A stretch of DNA of 64,000 nt from Porphyrobacter sp. HT-58-2 (GTDB taxonomy: Bacteria; Pseudomonadota; Alphaproteobacteria; Sphingomonadales; Sphingomonadaceae), in NCBI RefSeq assembly GCF_002952215.1, contig NZ_CP022600.1:1984001-2048000 (forward strand). The letters are read 5' to 3'. Below the pieces are notes generated by a model. That model ran no database searches. It was given only the letters and a program-made list of their open reading frames with translations, and was not told where the DNA came from. Shown piece by piece: positions 16,941 to 25,978 of this stretch. A program made the position numbers and the translations under genes. The stretch's first letter is position 1; the number at the start of each line of letters is the position of its first letter.

Positions 16941-18188
16941 ATGGTTCAAGAGTGTCGAAACTTTCAGGGAAGCAGGTCGCTGCCGGATAGAATGACGCGT
17001 CATGAGCAGATATCACATACAGCATGGCGCACTGAGCTTGCGCCCGGGTTCCCGCAAGAACTCGACCAACTCGCGGGCAAAAATTCCTCGGGAGACACGT
17101 TTCTACGCGCTGCCTGGTATCGAGCTACCGCGGGTGCGCAAGCATGCACATCTCTGCTTCGCCATAATGGTGTAGCCGTGGCTGCCATCCCAACCTGTCA
17201 GGTCGGGCCTGCACTGGCTGGCGCGCGCAAGGTTCCCGGGAGCTACTGGCCCCACCGTGGCGTCGCGCTTTCGGCGGGTCTGGACCCGCGGCAGCTGGTG
17301 CCGCTGTTCAAGGGGCGCGGAGCCCGTGCTTTGGGCAGCGCCTGGCGACTTGGGCCTGTGCGTGGCGATGATCCGTCTGCTGCGCTGTTGGGCCAGGCTG
17401 CCAAGTTAGCCGGCTGGACCGTACTTGTGCGTCCTGCGGGATCGGTTTGGGTGATTGATCTCGCAGCCGCCGCGCAGGCGGGGTGGCCGCGCGCCTCAAC
17501 GGCCAAGCGCCTGCGTCGCTATAGCCGAAATCTTGCAGCTTTGGGGAAGGTTTCCTGGCGTCATGTACGCGGGGCGGACTGGAATGAGCGAGTGCTGGAG
17601 CAGCTCGGTCAAATCGAGGCAGAAAGCTGGATCGCCCGTGAAACCGACGGCGGTGATGCCAAGTTTCTTCACCCGCAGCAGCGTCGCCAGTGGTTGCAGG
17701 CGCTGGCCGATCCCATTCTTGCCGAGATGCTGTGCGCCACAATTCTCATTCTCGATGATCGTCCGATTGCCTTCTGCTTCGATCTCGACAATGGGCCGCG
17801 GCGATATGGCATTGCTGGCAGCTATGTCGAAAGCTACTCGGACTATCACGTCGGCACGATGGTGAACTATCGCGTAATGGCCGACGCCATTGCAGCCGGA
17901 CAAGCCTTTTTGGACTTGGGCGCAGGCGATAGCGGCTATAAGCGCGAAATGGGCGCGGCGAATGCCTATGAGCTACATGACCTGCTGTTTGTGCGAAACC
18001 CACTGATTGCCAAGGCTTTTAGCAGGGTTTGGGGAACGGAGCTTTCCGAACAGGGGCCTCGCGCACGGTCGGGAAGCGCTCATCATGCGAACCGCGCTTC
18101 GGTGTGGAGCCCACTTGTGAGGGTGGCGGGCGCCTTTGGGATCTCCGCAGCCCTCACAAACACGGTGATCGCCGTCCTCAATGGATGA
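16941..18188 (+). CDS. GNAT/FemAB-like acyltransferase (CelD/BcsL type)
   Basis: About 415 residues, or 398 if the ATG at 16992 is used. The C-terminal half is the Acetyltransf_6/FemAB-like domain: RLRRYSRNLAALGKVSWR, ILDDRPIAFCFDLDNG, YVESYSDYHVGTMVNYRVM and FLDLGAGDSGYKREMG. Such enzymes are encoded in exopolysaccharide or cell-surface loci and transfer acyl or aminoacyl groups. No glycan genes are adjacent, so the substrate is unknown. It lies between two insertion sequences, is intact and has neighbour-like codon use. Confidence 0.75.
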   Translation: MVQECRNFQGSRSLPDRMTRHEQISHTAWRTELAPGFPQELDQLAGKNSSGDTFLRAAWYRATAGAQACTSLLRHNGVAVAAIPTCQVGPALAGARKVPGSYWPHRGVALSAGLDPRQLVPLFKGRGARALGSAWRLGPVRGDDPSAALLGQAAKLAGWTVLVRPAGSVWVIDLAAAAQAGWPRASTAKRLRRYSRNLAALGKVSWRHVRGADWNERVLEQLGQIEAESWIARETDGGDAKFLHPQQRRQWLQALADPILAEMLCATILILDDRPIAFCFDLDNGPRRYGIAGSYVESYSDYHVGTMVNYRVMADAIAAGQAFLDLGAGDSGYKREMGAANAYELHDLLFVRNPLIAKAFSRVWGTELSEQGPRARSGSAHHANRASVWSPLVRVAGAFGISAALTNTVIAVLNG

Positions 18189-18453
18189 TGGGCACGAATG
18201 CCGACAACCCATCAGCCGAACGGAATCCTGGAAACACATGAAAACAAGGACAAGTTCCGATCCAGAGTATCGGGCCCTGTCAAAGAAAGTAGCTGAGGTT
18301 GCCGATCCGCTTTGGAGAGCAGCCCCATATGGTAAATGACGGGGGCAGGGCAGGCGGGCGCGTTAGAGCAGATCAAAAGATTATCTCAGAGGCATGTGCA
18401 CCTGGGGACCCGCGATACATGTGATTTTGGTTGAGTTAAAACTCATTACCAAG
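18189..18453. other. Gap between the acyltransferase and IS3
   Basis: Mostly unassigned. A 33-codon frame at 18238-18339 (+) reads MKTRTSSDPEYRALSKKVA and ends APYGK. It may be a tiny gene or debris, and no ribosome site stands out. Nothing here resembles the missing 5' end of the globin found on the other side of IS3. Confidence 0.35.
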
Positions 18454-18538
18454 TGTCCCCCGTCAGCACCAATGGCACAGATTTGAGGTTGTGATTTAAG
18501 GAGGGTTGGGGCTTCGTCGTAGTGACGAAGGAACGAAG

Positions 18539-18928
18539 ATGAAGACCCAACCCTCCTTGAAAAAATCCCCTCCCACAAAGGCCCCTGCTGAGAAGGTCGT
18601 GAAGGACATCCGGCGTGCAACCCGTCGCCATTTCTCGGCCGAAGACAAGATCCGCATCGTGCTCGACGGGCTACGTGGCGAGGACAGCATTGCCGAGCTG
18701 TGCCGCAAGGAAGGCATCGCTCAGAGCCTGTATTACACCTGGTCGAAGGAGTTCATGGAAGCGGGCAAGCGCCGCCTGGCCGGTGACACTGCCCGTGCCG
18801 CGACCACTGGCGAAGTGCAGGATCTGCGACGCGAAGCCCGCGCTTTGAAGGAATGCGTCGCCGATCTGACGCTCGAGAACCGGCTGCTGAAAAAAAGCAT
18901 GATTGCGGATGGGGAGGGCGACGAATGA
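18539..18928 (+). CDS. IS3 transposase OrfA
   Basis: 129 residues: HTH region FSAEDKIRIVLDGLRGEDS and IAELCRKEGIAQSLYYTWSK, then a C-terminal coiled coil (VQDLRREARALKECVADLTL) typical of IS3 OrfA. A seven-A slippery tract at 18890-18896 allows -1 frameshifting into OrfB. Its stop also overlaps the ATG of the orfB reading frame (ATGA at 18925-18928). Confidence 0.92.
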   Translation: MKTQPSLKKSPPTKAPAEKVVKDIRRATRRHFSAEDKIRIVLDGLRGEDSIAELCRKEGIAQSLYYTWSKEFMEAGKRRLAGDTARAATTGEVQDLRREARALKECVADLTLENRLLKKSMIADGEGDE

Positions 18929-19905
18929 GGTATCCCGCATCCGAGAAGCTCGAGATCATCAGGATCGTCGAGCAATCGCATCTGCCTGCCAAGCGCACGC
19001 TGGACCAGCTCGGCATCGCCCGCCGGACGTTCTACCGCTGGTATGACCGCTACCTTGAGGGCGGGCCGGAGGCGCTGGAAGACCGGCCATCGGCGCCGGG
19101 CCGGGTGTGGAACCGCATTGCACCCGAGGTGCAGGACCAGATCGTCGAGATGGCGCTGGAACAGTCCGAGCTGTCACCGCGCGAGCTGGCGGTGCGGTTT
19201 ACCGACGAGAAGCGCTACTTTGTGTCGGAATCCACGGTTTACCGTCTGCTGAAGGCCCACGACCTGATCACCAGCCCGGCCTATGTGGTGATCAAGGCCG
19301 CCGATCAGTTCCACACCAAGACCACCCGGCCGAACGAGATGTGGCAGACCGATTTTACCTACTTCAAGATCATAGGGTGGGGCTGGATGTATCTCTCCAC
19401 CGTGCTCGACGACTTCTCGCGCTACATCATCGCCTGGAAGCTTTGCACCAACATGCGGGCCGAAGACGTGACCGAGACGCTGGACCTCGCCCTGGCAGCT
19501 TCCGGCTGCGACAGCGCCACGGTGCTGCACAAACCCAGGCTGCTCAGCGACAATGGTCCCAGCTACATCGCGGGTGAACTGGCGGAATACATCGAGGCCA
19601 ACGAGATGAGCCACGTGCGCGGAGCACCGTGCCACCCTCAGACCCAGGGCAAGATCGAGCGCTGGCACCAGACCCTGAAAAACCGCATCCTCTTGGAAAA
19701 CTACTTCTTGCCCGGCGACCTCGAGGCCCAGATCGAGGCCTTCGTCGAGCACTACAACCACCAGCGTTACCACGAAAGCCTGGCCAACGTGACGCCCGCC
19801 GACGCCTACTTCGGTAGGGCTCCGGCGATCATCAAACAGCGTGAAAGGATCAAGCGACAGACCATCGAACATCGGCGCTTGCAGCACCGCAAGCTCGCCG
19901 CCTAA
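18925..19905 (+). CDS. IS3 transposase OrfB (rve integrase core)
   Basis: 326 residues from the ATG at 18925. An HTH-like front part (IARRTFYRWYDRYLEGG) precedes the DDE core: Asp in WQTDFTYFK, Asp in LLSDNGPSYI and Glu in GKIERWHQTLKNR. The frame is open upstream to about 18853, so an OrfAB fusion through the poly-A tract is possible. It appears intact, so the element could be active. Confidence 0.93.
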   Translation: MRYPASEKLEIIRIVEQSHLPAKRTLDQLGIARRTFYRWYDRYLEGGPEALEDRPSAPGRVWNRIAPEVQDQIVEMALEQSELSPRELAVRFTDEKRYFVSESTVYRLLKAHDLITSPAYVVIKAADQFHTKTTRPNEMWQTDFTYFKIIGWGWMYLSTVLDDFSRYIIAWKLCTNMRAEDVTETLDLALAASGCDSATVLHKPRLLSDNGPSYIAGELAEYIEANEMSHVRGAPCHPQTQGKIERWHQTLKNRILLENYFLPGDLEAQIEAFVEHYNHQRYHESLANVTPADAYFGRAPAIIKQRERIKRQTIEHRRLQHRKLAA

Positions 19906-19980
19906 CATCAACCCCCAGACGAGGCCCGCTCTCCGCTAATCTACGCCGCGAGTTGCGCCAAATGTTCTGACGACGGACAG

Positions 19981-20329
19981 GCTGGTCGAAGTATTCGGGG
20001 GGCGTGAGGGGATCCGCCGCATTGCTGAGCGCACGGTCGAGCTCAGCGAGGCCGATCCGCGCATCGCGGCGATCTTTGCCAGCCATGACATGGCGCGCCT
20101 TAAGCGCACGCTCGGCGAACAGTTCTGCTATTTGCTCGGCGCGGAATGCGATTACAGCGGGCGGGACATGCGCAGTTCCCACGCCGAAATGGGCGTGACC
20201 AAAGCCGATATGAACGCACTGGTCGAGAACCTGCAGGCCGCGATGCGCGAGGCCAACGTTCCCTTCGCCGCGCAGAACCGTCTGCTCGCGAAGCTCGCGC
20301 CGATGTCGCGCGAGGTGGTGACACGCTAA
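19981..20329 (+). pseudogene. 5'-truncated group I truncated hemoglobin
   Basis: The frame immediately right of IS3 reads LVEVFGGREGIRRIAERTVE, DPRIAAIFASHDMARLKRTL, GEQFCYLLGAECDYSGRDM, and ends LLAKLAPMSREVVTR, a group I truncated globin (2/2 haem fold, O2/NO-linked). The N-terminus and any start before GGREGI are missing and replaced by the IS3 end. An internal ATG at 20090 would give only 79 residues lacking the first helices. The reading frame is otherwise clean, suggesting recent loss. Confidence 0.8.
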
Positions 20330-20472
20330 GGCCGATTTTGCCCGCTCCGGGTCGCTTCCCGACCGGCAGGATTTCTTTGGCCGGTGCAAGCCGGCCCTAC
20401 CGCTCTCGTAATCGCGCATCAGCCCTGCATATGGCCGCAGTTGGGTGGATCGCGGATATCAAGCCGCCCCGC

Positions 20473-20571
20473 TTAAATGACGTTGAAGACTACCAAACAG
20501 CCTAGAAAGACAGCTACAAGCGCTGCGGCCAATCCGATGTTTTTCTTATCCACGCCGCATCCCCCCAGCAT
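20473..20571 (-). CDS. Putative single-TM small protein (32 aa)
   Basis: A minus-strand frame too short for standard calls: MLGGCGVDKKNIGLAAALVA followed by VFLGCLVVFNVI and a stop. An alternative GTG start at 20553 (VDKKNIG) is preceded by GGGGGGA with good spacing. It is a KK-flanked hydrophobic stretch of about 18 residues, an ideal single membrane span. Its function is unknown, with no recognisable relatives. It lies in an otherwise empty gap. Confidence 0.45.
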   Translation of the reverse strand: MLGGCGVDKKNIGLAAALVAVFLGCLVVFNVI

Positions 20572-20670
20572 GTCATTACTACGTCCGAGGGCACCACTTT
20601 AGACCACGTTCGCATGACCGCAATGGGTCGTTTGGAGAATTTCAGCTTTCGGCGGCCAGACCGCTGAATG

Positions 20671-20727
20671 TGCCGGGCAGCTTTCAGGATCGCGCTGCGA
20701 CCCGGCTCATGGCCGGTGGTGGGTGGG
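20671..20727 (+). repeat. Dispersed intergenic repeat, copy 4 (degenerate)
   Basis: It retains the distal block GGATCGCGCTGCGACCCGG, then CTCATGGCCGGTGGTGGGTGG. The proximal block is degraded. Confidence 0.5.
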
Positions 20728-20785
20728 GAGTGGACTGGCGGCTTTCCAGCGTCACGAAAGCGGACGCGAAGCTCATTTGCTCCCA

Positions 20786-22987
20786 CTAGGACGCAAGCGT
20801 CTCGAGATAGGCAAATCGATCCTTCAGCCGGGCCGTACGAGCCCTTTCCTGCAGGCGTCTGATCGTCGGTATTCCTACACCGTCAGGAATAGCTCTGAGC
20901 GTTCGCATGACAGCATCGGCGAGCTTGTCCTGGCCAAAGCCCTTTGGAGCGTAAGCGTAGTCATTGCGCTCGGGATCTAGCTCTGCCCCGAACACCTTGA
21001 GCGCGACTTTCTCCAGTCCCGGTCCCGCCCGTCCCGCCGACAGTCTGGCGAGCGAATGGATACAAGCACGCCAGGCTTCGAACTCATACTCGGTGAATGC
21101 AGGTTCCGTATCCTCGATGTAGGGGCCGCCCAGCAATTCGTAGTCGAACCCGTCCAGCCTTTCGAGCAGCGCCGAAGGAATTCCCCCCTGCGTGGCTTGA
21201 TCGATGTTCCATTCAAAAATGCTTTGGTTTTCGTCCTTGATGTACCGCATCCTGGTTCGATCACAGACCAGTTGCTCGAATGTCGCGAGGTCGGAATGCC
21301 TTTTGCAGAGGTCGATGCGGGCGATAAGCTTGCTTAGCGCCGCGAGCGTTGCGTCCTCGCAAGCCAGGAGCGTCTTGGCATCCGGCTCACCGCGTATTCC
21401 AAAGAGTGACGGGCAGTCACCCTCACCGGCGGGACCTGGGGCACGTCCTTCTGGACGATCCGCATTCGGGCTTCTGACGTCGGCCGCAACCGCGTCAGCG
21501 AGGGCATCCCGGTTGGACTCGATTAGCGAGCACAACGCGCGCAAGTCGTCGAACCACCCGTCGATGCGGGCGCCAGAGGACTGTGCCAGCGCTATCCTCT
21601 TGGCATAGCCGACCACGTCCAGATCATAGGCTTGTCCTCGCATGATTTGCCAGTCGCCATAGTTCTTCTCCATGGTGCCTGAAACACCCAGGCTCGGACG
21701 CGTTTCCAGCTCATGAAGCAGCTCACGACGTTTATCCGCGATCCAATCTTCCCACATTTCCGGCAGGTCATGGGTTTTGAACAACCGTGGAAAGGCCCGG
21801 CGAAGCACACGTGCTGCGACGCTTCGCCGTTTGCCCCGAAGAGCATCGATCAGGACATCCTTGGTGGATTGATCGGTTTCATAATCCGTCAACTTCACCA
21901 GGCGTTCGAGGTCTGCGCGGCCCACAGGCAGAGCCTGTGCAAGAGCATTGGCAAGACGATATTCAAACGTCGCGCGGTTTGAAGCGTAACGGCTGCAATA
22001 CTGTGCCATGTACTGCAGGATGGTGACGGCCTGTTCTGCCGTAAGTTCCATGGGCATGCGCAGCGGCGCGATCAGATCGTCAAGCCGGAGCTGAAAATCA
22101 CGCATTTGGACGGATTCGACAGCGTACAGCCATGGATCGCCGTTGTCCGATGCCAATATAACCCGGCATGCATCGGCAACAAGTTCTCCACGTTCACCGG
22201 GCGATGCCGCGGCGACCCGGCTCTGAAATTCGGATCGCGCTGATTGCGGCAAGCTCAGCATGCGCGGAACGGCTTGGGCGGCGATTTGCCGGTAACTGGC
22301 ACCAAGTCGAGAGTGGAGGCGGCGCGTGCGTTTCTCGATCAGATCGAGCATCTGTTGGCGCATCCGATAGAAATGCAATTGCATCAGGTCGTTGCCTAAG
22401 TGCGTCCACAGCCGCGCATGGCGCGCAATGAGCTCGGGCAGTTCGGATGAAGTCATCACGACATTTTCGAAGAAGCCTTCAAGAAACGTCTCCAGCGTAT
22501 CCCGAAGCTCGGAGGGAACGTCGTTTGGGAAGGAATTGAAAAAGACGGTTTCAAATGTCCGCATGTCATCCCGATGCAGTGCCTCCGGAATCTCGTTCAG
22601 TAGCGCACAACAATTTCGTGCATCGATCCGTGCATGGGGAAGAGCAATCGCAAAATGGTGAAAATATGCGTCGAGCCCATGCATACTGCTGCCTGACTGC
22701 CAGTCGCTCCAACCGAGCGTATTATTTGGCATGACATAGGCGTTGATACACAAGGCAAGGCCGATGCTCTCACCGTCCTCGTGTTCGAATTGCGCGATCA
22801 AAGGAACGTGCGCAGCAATGGCAGCAGGATTGGACCCTGCCACTTCTTCAAGCGCGCGAACGCTCCCCTCCCATCGCAACGCGGCCGCAATGAAAGCGTC
22901 ATAGGGCGCATGGCCCGTTTCATACGCGTCAGAAGAAAACCCACGCTCCACGAGATGCTTGAAAGCTATCGTTTGTCTGTCGTTCAT
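20786..22987 (-). CDS. Large hypothetical protein, 733 aa
   Basis: No family was recognised. The protein is soluble and mostly helical, with no signal peptide or membrane segment. Segments include LIEKRTRRLHSRLGASYRQI, MPMELTAEQAVTILQYMAQY, and a C-terminal helical pair (KLADAVMRTLRAIPDGVGIP, then TIRRLQERARTARLKDRFAY) reminiscent of helical HEAT-like repeats. The loop around residues 520-545 is Pro/Gly-rich. Codon use is somewhat less GC-biased than its neighbours and the gene sits alone between two repeat-containing gaps, compatible with acquisition. It has a long uninterrupted frame, so it is real. Confidence 0.7.
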   Translation of the reverse strand: MNDRQTIAFKHLVERGFSSDAYETGHAPYDAFIAAALRWEGSVRALEEVAGSNPAAIAAHVPLIAQFEHEDGESIGLALCINAYVMPNNTLGWSDWQSGSSMHGLDAYFHHFAIALPHARIDARNCCALLNEIPEALHRDDMRTFETVFFNSFPNDVPSELRDTLETFLEGFFENVVMTSSELPELIARHARLWTHLGNDLMQLHFYRMRQQMLDLIEKRTRRLHSRLGASYRQIAAQAVPRMLSLPQSARSEFQSRVAAASPGERGELVADACRVILASDNGDPWLYAVESVQMRDFQLRLDDLIAPLRMPMELTAEQAVTILQYMAQYCSRYASNRATFEYRLANALAQALPVGRADLERLVKLTDYETDQSTKDVLIDALRGKRRSVAARVLRRAFPRLFKTHDLPEMWEDWIADKRRELLHELETRPSLGVSGTMEKNYGDWQIMRGQAYDLDVVGYAKRIALAQSSGARIDGWFDDLRALCSLIESNRDALADAVAADVRSPNADRPEGRAPGPAGEGDCPSLFGIRGEPDAKTLLACEDATLAALSKLIARIDLCKRHSDLATFEQLVCDRTRMRYIKDENQSIFEWNIDQATQGGIPSALLERLDGFDYELLGGPYIEDTEPAFTEYEFEAWRACIHSLARLSAGRAGPGLEKVALKVFGAELDPERNDYAYAPKGFGQDKLADAVMRTLRAIPDGVGIPTIRRLQERARTARLKDRFAYLETLAS

Positions 22988-23358
22988 GGGTAGCGCCCGT
23001 TACCAAAATCAGCGGCGCCACATAGCATGCAAGCATTAAGGCATTGCGTATGTTGCACTTTGATGGCCCGTTTCCCGCAAAAGCTACGTCCGCTTTTCGC
23101 CACTCGGGGGCACCCTTGAACGACCGCTATGGGGTCGGTTGCTGAAGGGCGGCAATTTCTCAGAACCGGGACAAAGCCGCCATGCCGCTGTTGGGATCGA
23201 GCCGGGTCACTGCTAATGACCGGGATTGGGTGGATAGGCGAAGGCTGCGTTCATGCATCTCGGAGCACCCTTGCAAAGGGCAGTTCGTGGGACCGACAGG
23301 AGCTCCATCACTGCCGCCGCAGGTCGTCTGAGCTTGAGGACCCTGGCATGCGTATTCT
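22988..23358. other. Gene-free gap with repeat copy 5
   Basis: It contains the leader of the 733-residue gene and one dispersed repeat. No further gene was seen. Confidence 0.55.
23132..23234 (+). repeat. Dispersed intergenic repeat, copy 5 (full length)
   Basis: It reads GGGTCGGTTGCTGAAGGGC, then ACAAAGCCGCCATGCCGCT, GGGATCGAGCCGGGTCAC, and ends GGGATTGGGTGGA. It is 103 bp, the same length as the copies at 32055 and 41858. Confidence 0.8.
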
Positions 23359-23796
23359 TCAATTCAGATAGGCCAGCGTGACACGTACCTTTCCCGGAGC
23401 ACCGGCCAGTGGGCCGACAGTAACTTGAAATCCAGTGTCCTTGTTGGTGCGCCCTTCCATTCCAAGGATCTGGCTGGAGCCTTGCTGCTGTTCGACATGA
23501 ACGATCAGATCGTGCTCCGCCCCGCGCTCACGGTAGAACGCGAGCACCTCGTCAATCGTCGCTGCGGCGGTGAAGATGACAATCCCGTCATTGGGATCAA
23601 CACCCATCTTCTTTGTACTTGTCACCTCGGCTTGCGGGTAAAGCGGAGCAAATGGCGGCAAATTGCCGGAGGATGGGCCGAGCACGGCCTCGGCAGCGGT
23701 CCCGCTGGTCTCCGCATCAACGGCACTAGCATCGCAAGCAGTTACAGCCGAGGCGAAAGCGATAAGGCCGAGTAAGGATAGTGGCTTCATGGTCAT
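23359..23796 (-). CDS. Putative lipoprotein, paralogue of the next gene
   Basis: 145 residues with a lipoprotein signal: LLGLIAFASAVTAC, with a lipobox-like VTAC. The mature part contains NLPPFAPLYPQAEVTSTKK, DGIVIFTAAATIDEVLAFYR and RVTLAYLN. The layout (acidic linker, a PPFAPLYPQA-type motif, a middle section resembling EVVAFYR, and a beta-strand end) repeats in the adjacent 23845-24309 gene, so the two are tandem paralogues. The function is unknown. Confidence 0.72.
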   Translation of the reverse strand: MTMKPLSLLGLIAFASAVTACDASAVDAETSGTAAEAVLGPSSGNLPPFAPLYPQAEVTSTKKMGVDPNDGIVIFTAAATIDEVLAFYRERGAEHDLIVHVEQQQGSSQILGMEGRTNKDTGFQVTVGPLAGAPGKVRVTLAYLN

Positions 23797-23844
23797 GCGT
23801 CCTGCTTGGTGAATCTCTCGTGACGACGATGCTGGGCAATGGGA

Positions 23845-24309
23845 TCAACGTGGCTCACCAACATAGCCAACGCTGATGTGCACCTTGGACGGATCGGTCA
23901 TGGTCGGCATCACGTTGACCTGCAAGGTTACGGCGGGCCCGCTGGCCGGACGCCGCATCATTGCCAGCAACCGGCTTTCGCCCTGATCGATTTCCTGTTG
24001 CACCGTGAGACCTGCAGCCTCGCCCTTGGCCCGGTAAAAGGCAACCACTTCGGCCGATTTGGCGCTGGCGGTGTAGGTCACCACGCCCTGTTCCGGCTTG
24101 CTTGCGTTGAGTTGCTTGCCATCGACTGTGGCCCCGGGGAAGGGCGGTGCGAACTCGGGCAGGTTGGCGGGTAGGGACGTGCCCGAAGGTGCGCTCTGCC
24201 CTGAAGAAGCGTTCGCGCTGCCGGCGCCGTCTCCCGCAGCCTCGGCCCCGCCGCAAGCAGCGAGCAATAGCGCGAAGGCGGGCACGATTTGTCTTGTTGA
24301 ATTGGACAT
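23845..24309 (-). CDS. Putative lipoprotein, paralogue of the previous gene
   Basis: 154 residues. The signal ends in LLLAACGG (lipobox LAAC). The mature part has NLPEFAPPFPGATVDGKQLN, GVVTYTASAKSAEVVAFYRA and VHISVGYVGEPR, aligning with the paralogue downstream. The start at 24309 has a strong AGGAGA site eight bases ahead and is preferred over an upstream ATG at 24336. The function is unknown; it probably lies at the outer-membrane or periplasmic face. Confidence 0.75.
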   Translation of the reverse strand: MSNSTRQIVPAFALLLAACGGAEAAGDGAGSANASSGQSAPSGTSLPANLPEFAPPFPGATVDGKQLNASKPEQGVVTYTASAKSAEVVAFYRAKGEAAGLTVQQEIDQGESRLLAMMRRPASGPAVTLQVNVMPTMTDPSKVHISVGYVGEPR

Positions 24310-24332
24310 GGCAGTTCTCCTTGCTAACTGGT

Positions 24333-25808
24333 TCAACGACGAATTCGCCTTATCAAGCCGTCGGCTACCGGGCGCTCGGACAACGTGACTTCCCTGTCTG
24401 CGGCCGCGTTCGCCCAGCTGTTGCCGTTGGGATTGAGCACGCGTTCCCGCGGCGCACGGTCGCGCAGTTTGCGGACCGCTTCGTAGTAGGCCTCGTTGTT
24501 GTGAAAACCGAACTGCACCGCATTGCCGCGCACATCCATGTCATCGTGCTGCACGAGCACCCCGTCGTCCTTTCCGATCACAAGCAGGCGTCCGGCGTGG
24601 CGGTACAGTCCGCCGATGTAAGGCACCGCCGGGACGGGATCGTGATTGACGACGATCCTCAAGTTATCGGGAACCGCGCGCTCGAGCGCATTGGCGAATG
24701 CAACATTGCCGACCCGTGGCGCGCCAGAGGTGATGAGGGTGATGCTGGCAAAGTCAGCCTTGCGATTGGTGGCCAAATCATAGGCCATCAACTGCGCGAT
24801 CGCACCGCCAAGGCTATGGCCAGTCAGGAACAGGTGCACCCCCTTCTGACCGTTCAGGCCTGCCAGTACCTGTGTGCGCAGCGTCAGATAGCTGCGCTGG
24901 AAGCCTGCATGCACCTGAGCCTGGCCACGCAGCGCCGTGGGGATGAAGGACGGCTGGACTTGCTCAATGTCGCCATCCAGCATTATCGCTGCGGTGACAG
25001 TATCGCGAAAACTGTCCCCTTTGGTCCCTCGGAAGGCAACAACGATCGCATTGCCCTTCTTGGCCACGGCGGCGCGGAGGAGTGAGTCGCGCCGACCCCC
25101 GTCAGTGATGATGCCCTGCCCGAGCAGTTGCCAGCCCAGATCACGGTAGGCGTCTGCTGCGGCCGTCTCGCCGCTGATCCGGGCGGTGCCCCGCTGCGAC
25201 ACGGCGCGTACATGGCGCTGCATTTCAAATGCCGTGGCAAGCTTTGCCGGGGTCAGATCGGGGCGGAATTCGAGGCCATGACTGTTGTCAACCTTATTGG
25301 CGGGATTGCCAGAAGCACCGGACTGGGTTTGTGCGGGTCGGCTGAAGCCGGTGATCCACTGACGATACTTGGCCGGGGCTGCGTTGATGAAGCTGGAGCG
25401 ATTGCCGGGGAGACGAAAATTGACGATTGGCGGGGGCGTCGGAGCCGTGCGCAAGCCTGTCCACCGGCGGTCGTCGGCTCCGGAATTATGGACCGGTAAA
25501 GCCGCAGCTTCCCACTGCCAGGCACCGGCGAACCGCCGTCGGTCGGAGTGCATCTGCAATTCGGCATAGCCCACACCGCCGTCAGGGTTGCGAAAGATCG
25601 CCCGGACCCGCCCCGTCGACTGGTCGACCAGACCTTCGATGGTACCATCGCGATAATCGCCGAAGATATGATCGCCGTCCTGGATCAGCCGCAGCTGGCC
25701 GTAGGTCGTATCCCATGCCCCCTGCCAGTCCTGCGCGCGGGCCGGTGCCGCGCCAAGGGCAAAGAGCAGCGTGAGGCCGATCAGGAAGAACGAACGGAAG
25801 CGAGACAT
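24333..25808 (-). CDS. Secreted class 3 lipase with repeated N-terminal domain
   Basis: 491 residues. Signal peptide SFFLIGLTLLFALGAAPARAQ, then a domain of about 100 residues beginning WQGAWDTTYGQLRLIQDGDH and containing FGDYRDGTIEGLVDQSTGR, GYAELQM and WQWEAAALPV. That domain recurs at the start of the next two genes. The C-terminal half is a class 3 lipase: VVAFRGTKGDSFRDT, the nucleophile elbow FLTGHSLGGAIAQL and a downstream Asp/His region (IVVNHDPVPAVPYIGG). It is presumably secreted to act on acyl esters. It sits downstream of two paralogues, on the same strand. Confidence 0.82.
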   Translation of the reverse strand: MSRFRSFFLIGLTLLFALGAAPARAQDWQGAWDTTYGQLRLIQDGDHIFGDYRDGTIEGLVDQSTGRVRAIFRNPDGGVGYAELQMHSDRRRFAGAWQWEAAALPVHNSGADDRRWTGLRTAPTPPPIVNFRLPGNRSSFINAAPAKYRQWITGFSRPAQTQSGASGNPANKVDNSHGLEFRPDLTPAKLATAFEMQRHVRAVSQRGTARISGETAAADAYRDLGWQLLGQGIITDGGRRDSLLRAAVAKKGNAIVVAFRGTKGDSFRDTVTAAIMLDGDIEQVQPSFIPTALRGQAQVHAGFQRSYLTLRTQVLAGLNGQKGVHLFLTGHSLGGAIAQLMAYDLATNRKADFASITLITSGAPRVGNVAFANALERAVPDNLRIVVNHDPVPAVPYIGGLYRHAGRLLVIGKDDGVLVQHDDMDVRGNAVQFGFHNNEAYYEAVRKLRDRAPRERVLNPNGNSWANAAADREVTLSERPVADGLIRRIRR

Positions 25809-25978
25809 GGTGTCAATCCTTGGAATGTTTTCCAGTCAGAGAGGGCACTGGGCGCTTCGGAAAACGTCGCAAAATCGAGCTCTTTGACGGTTGCTCTCAT
25901 AATATCGGGTCGCAAGCTGAATGCATGGTCAGAACGAATTGGCCTGTAGAATTGCCGGCGAATATGTCTTTTGCAGTA

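Larger units (their letters stand above)
18454..19979 (+). mobile_element. IS3-family insertion sequence
   Basis: About 1,526 bp. The ends pair as imperfect inverted repeats: TGTCCCCCGTCAGCACC at the left and TGTCCGTCGTCAGAACA as the reverse complement of the right end. They begin and end with the TG...CA expected for IS3. It carries orfA and orfB with a poly-A slippery site. The flanks show no 3-4 bp direct repeat (AAG before, GCT after), suggesting deletion or recombination next to the element after insertion. Confidence 0.9.
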
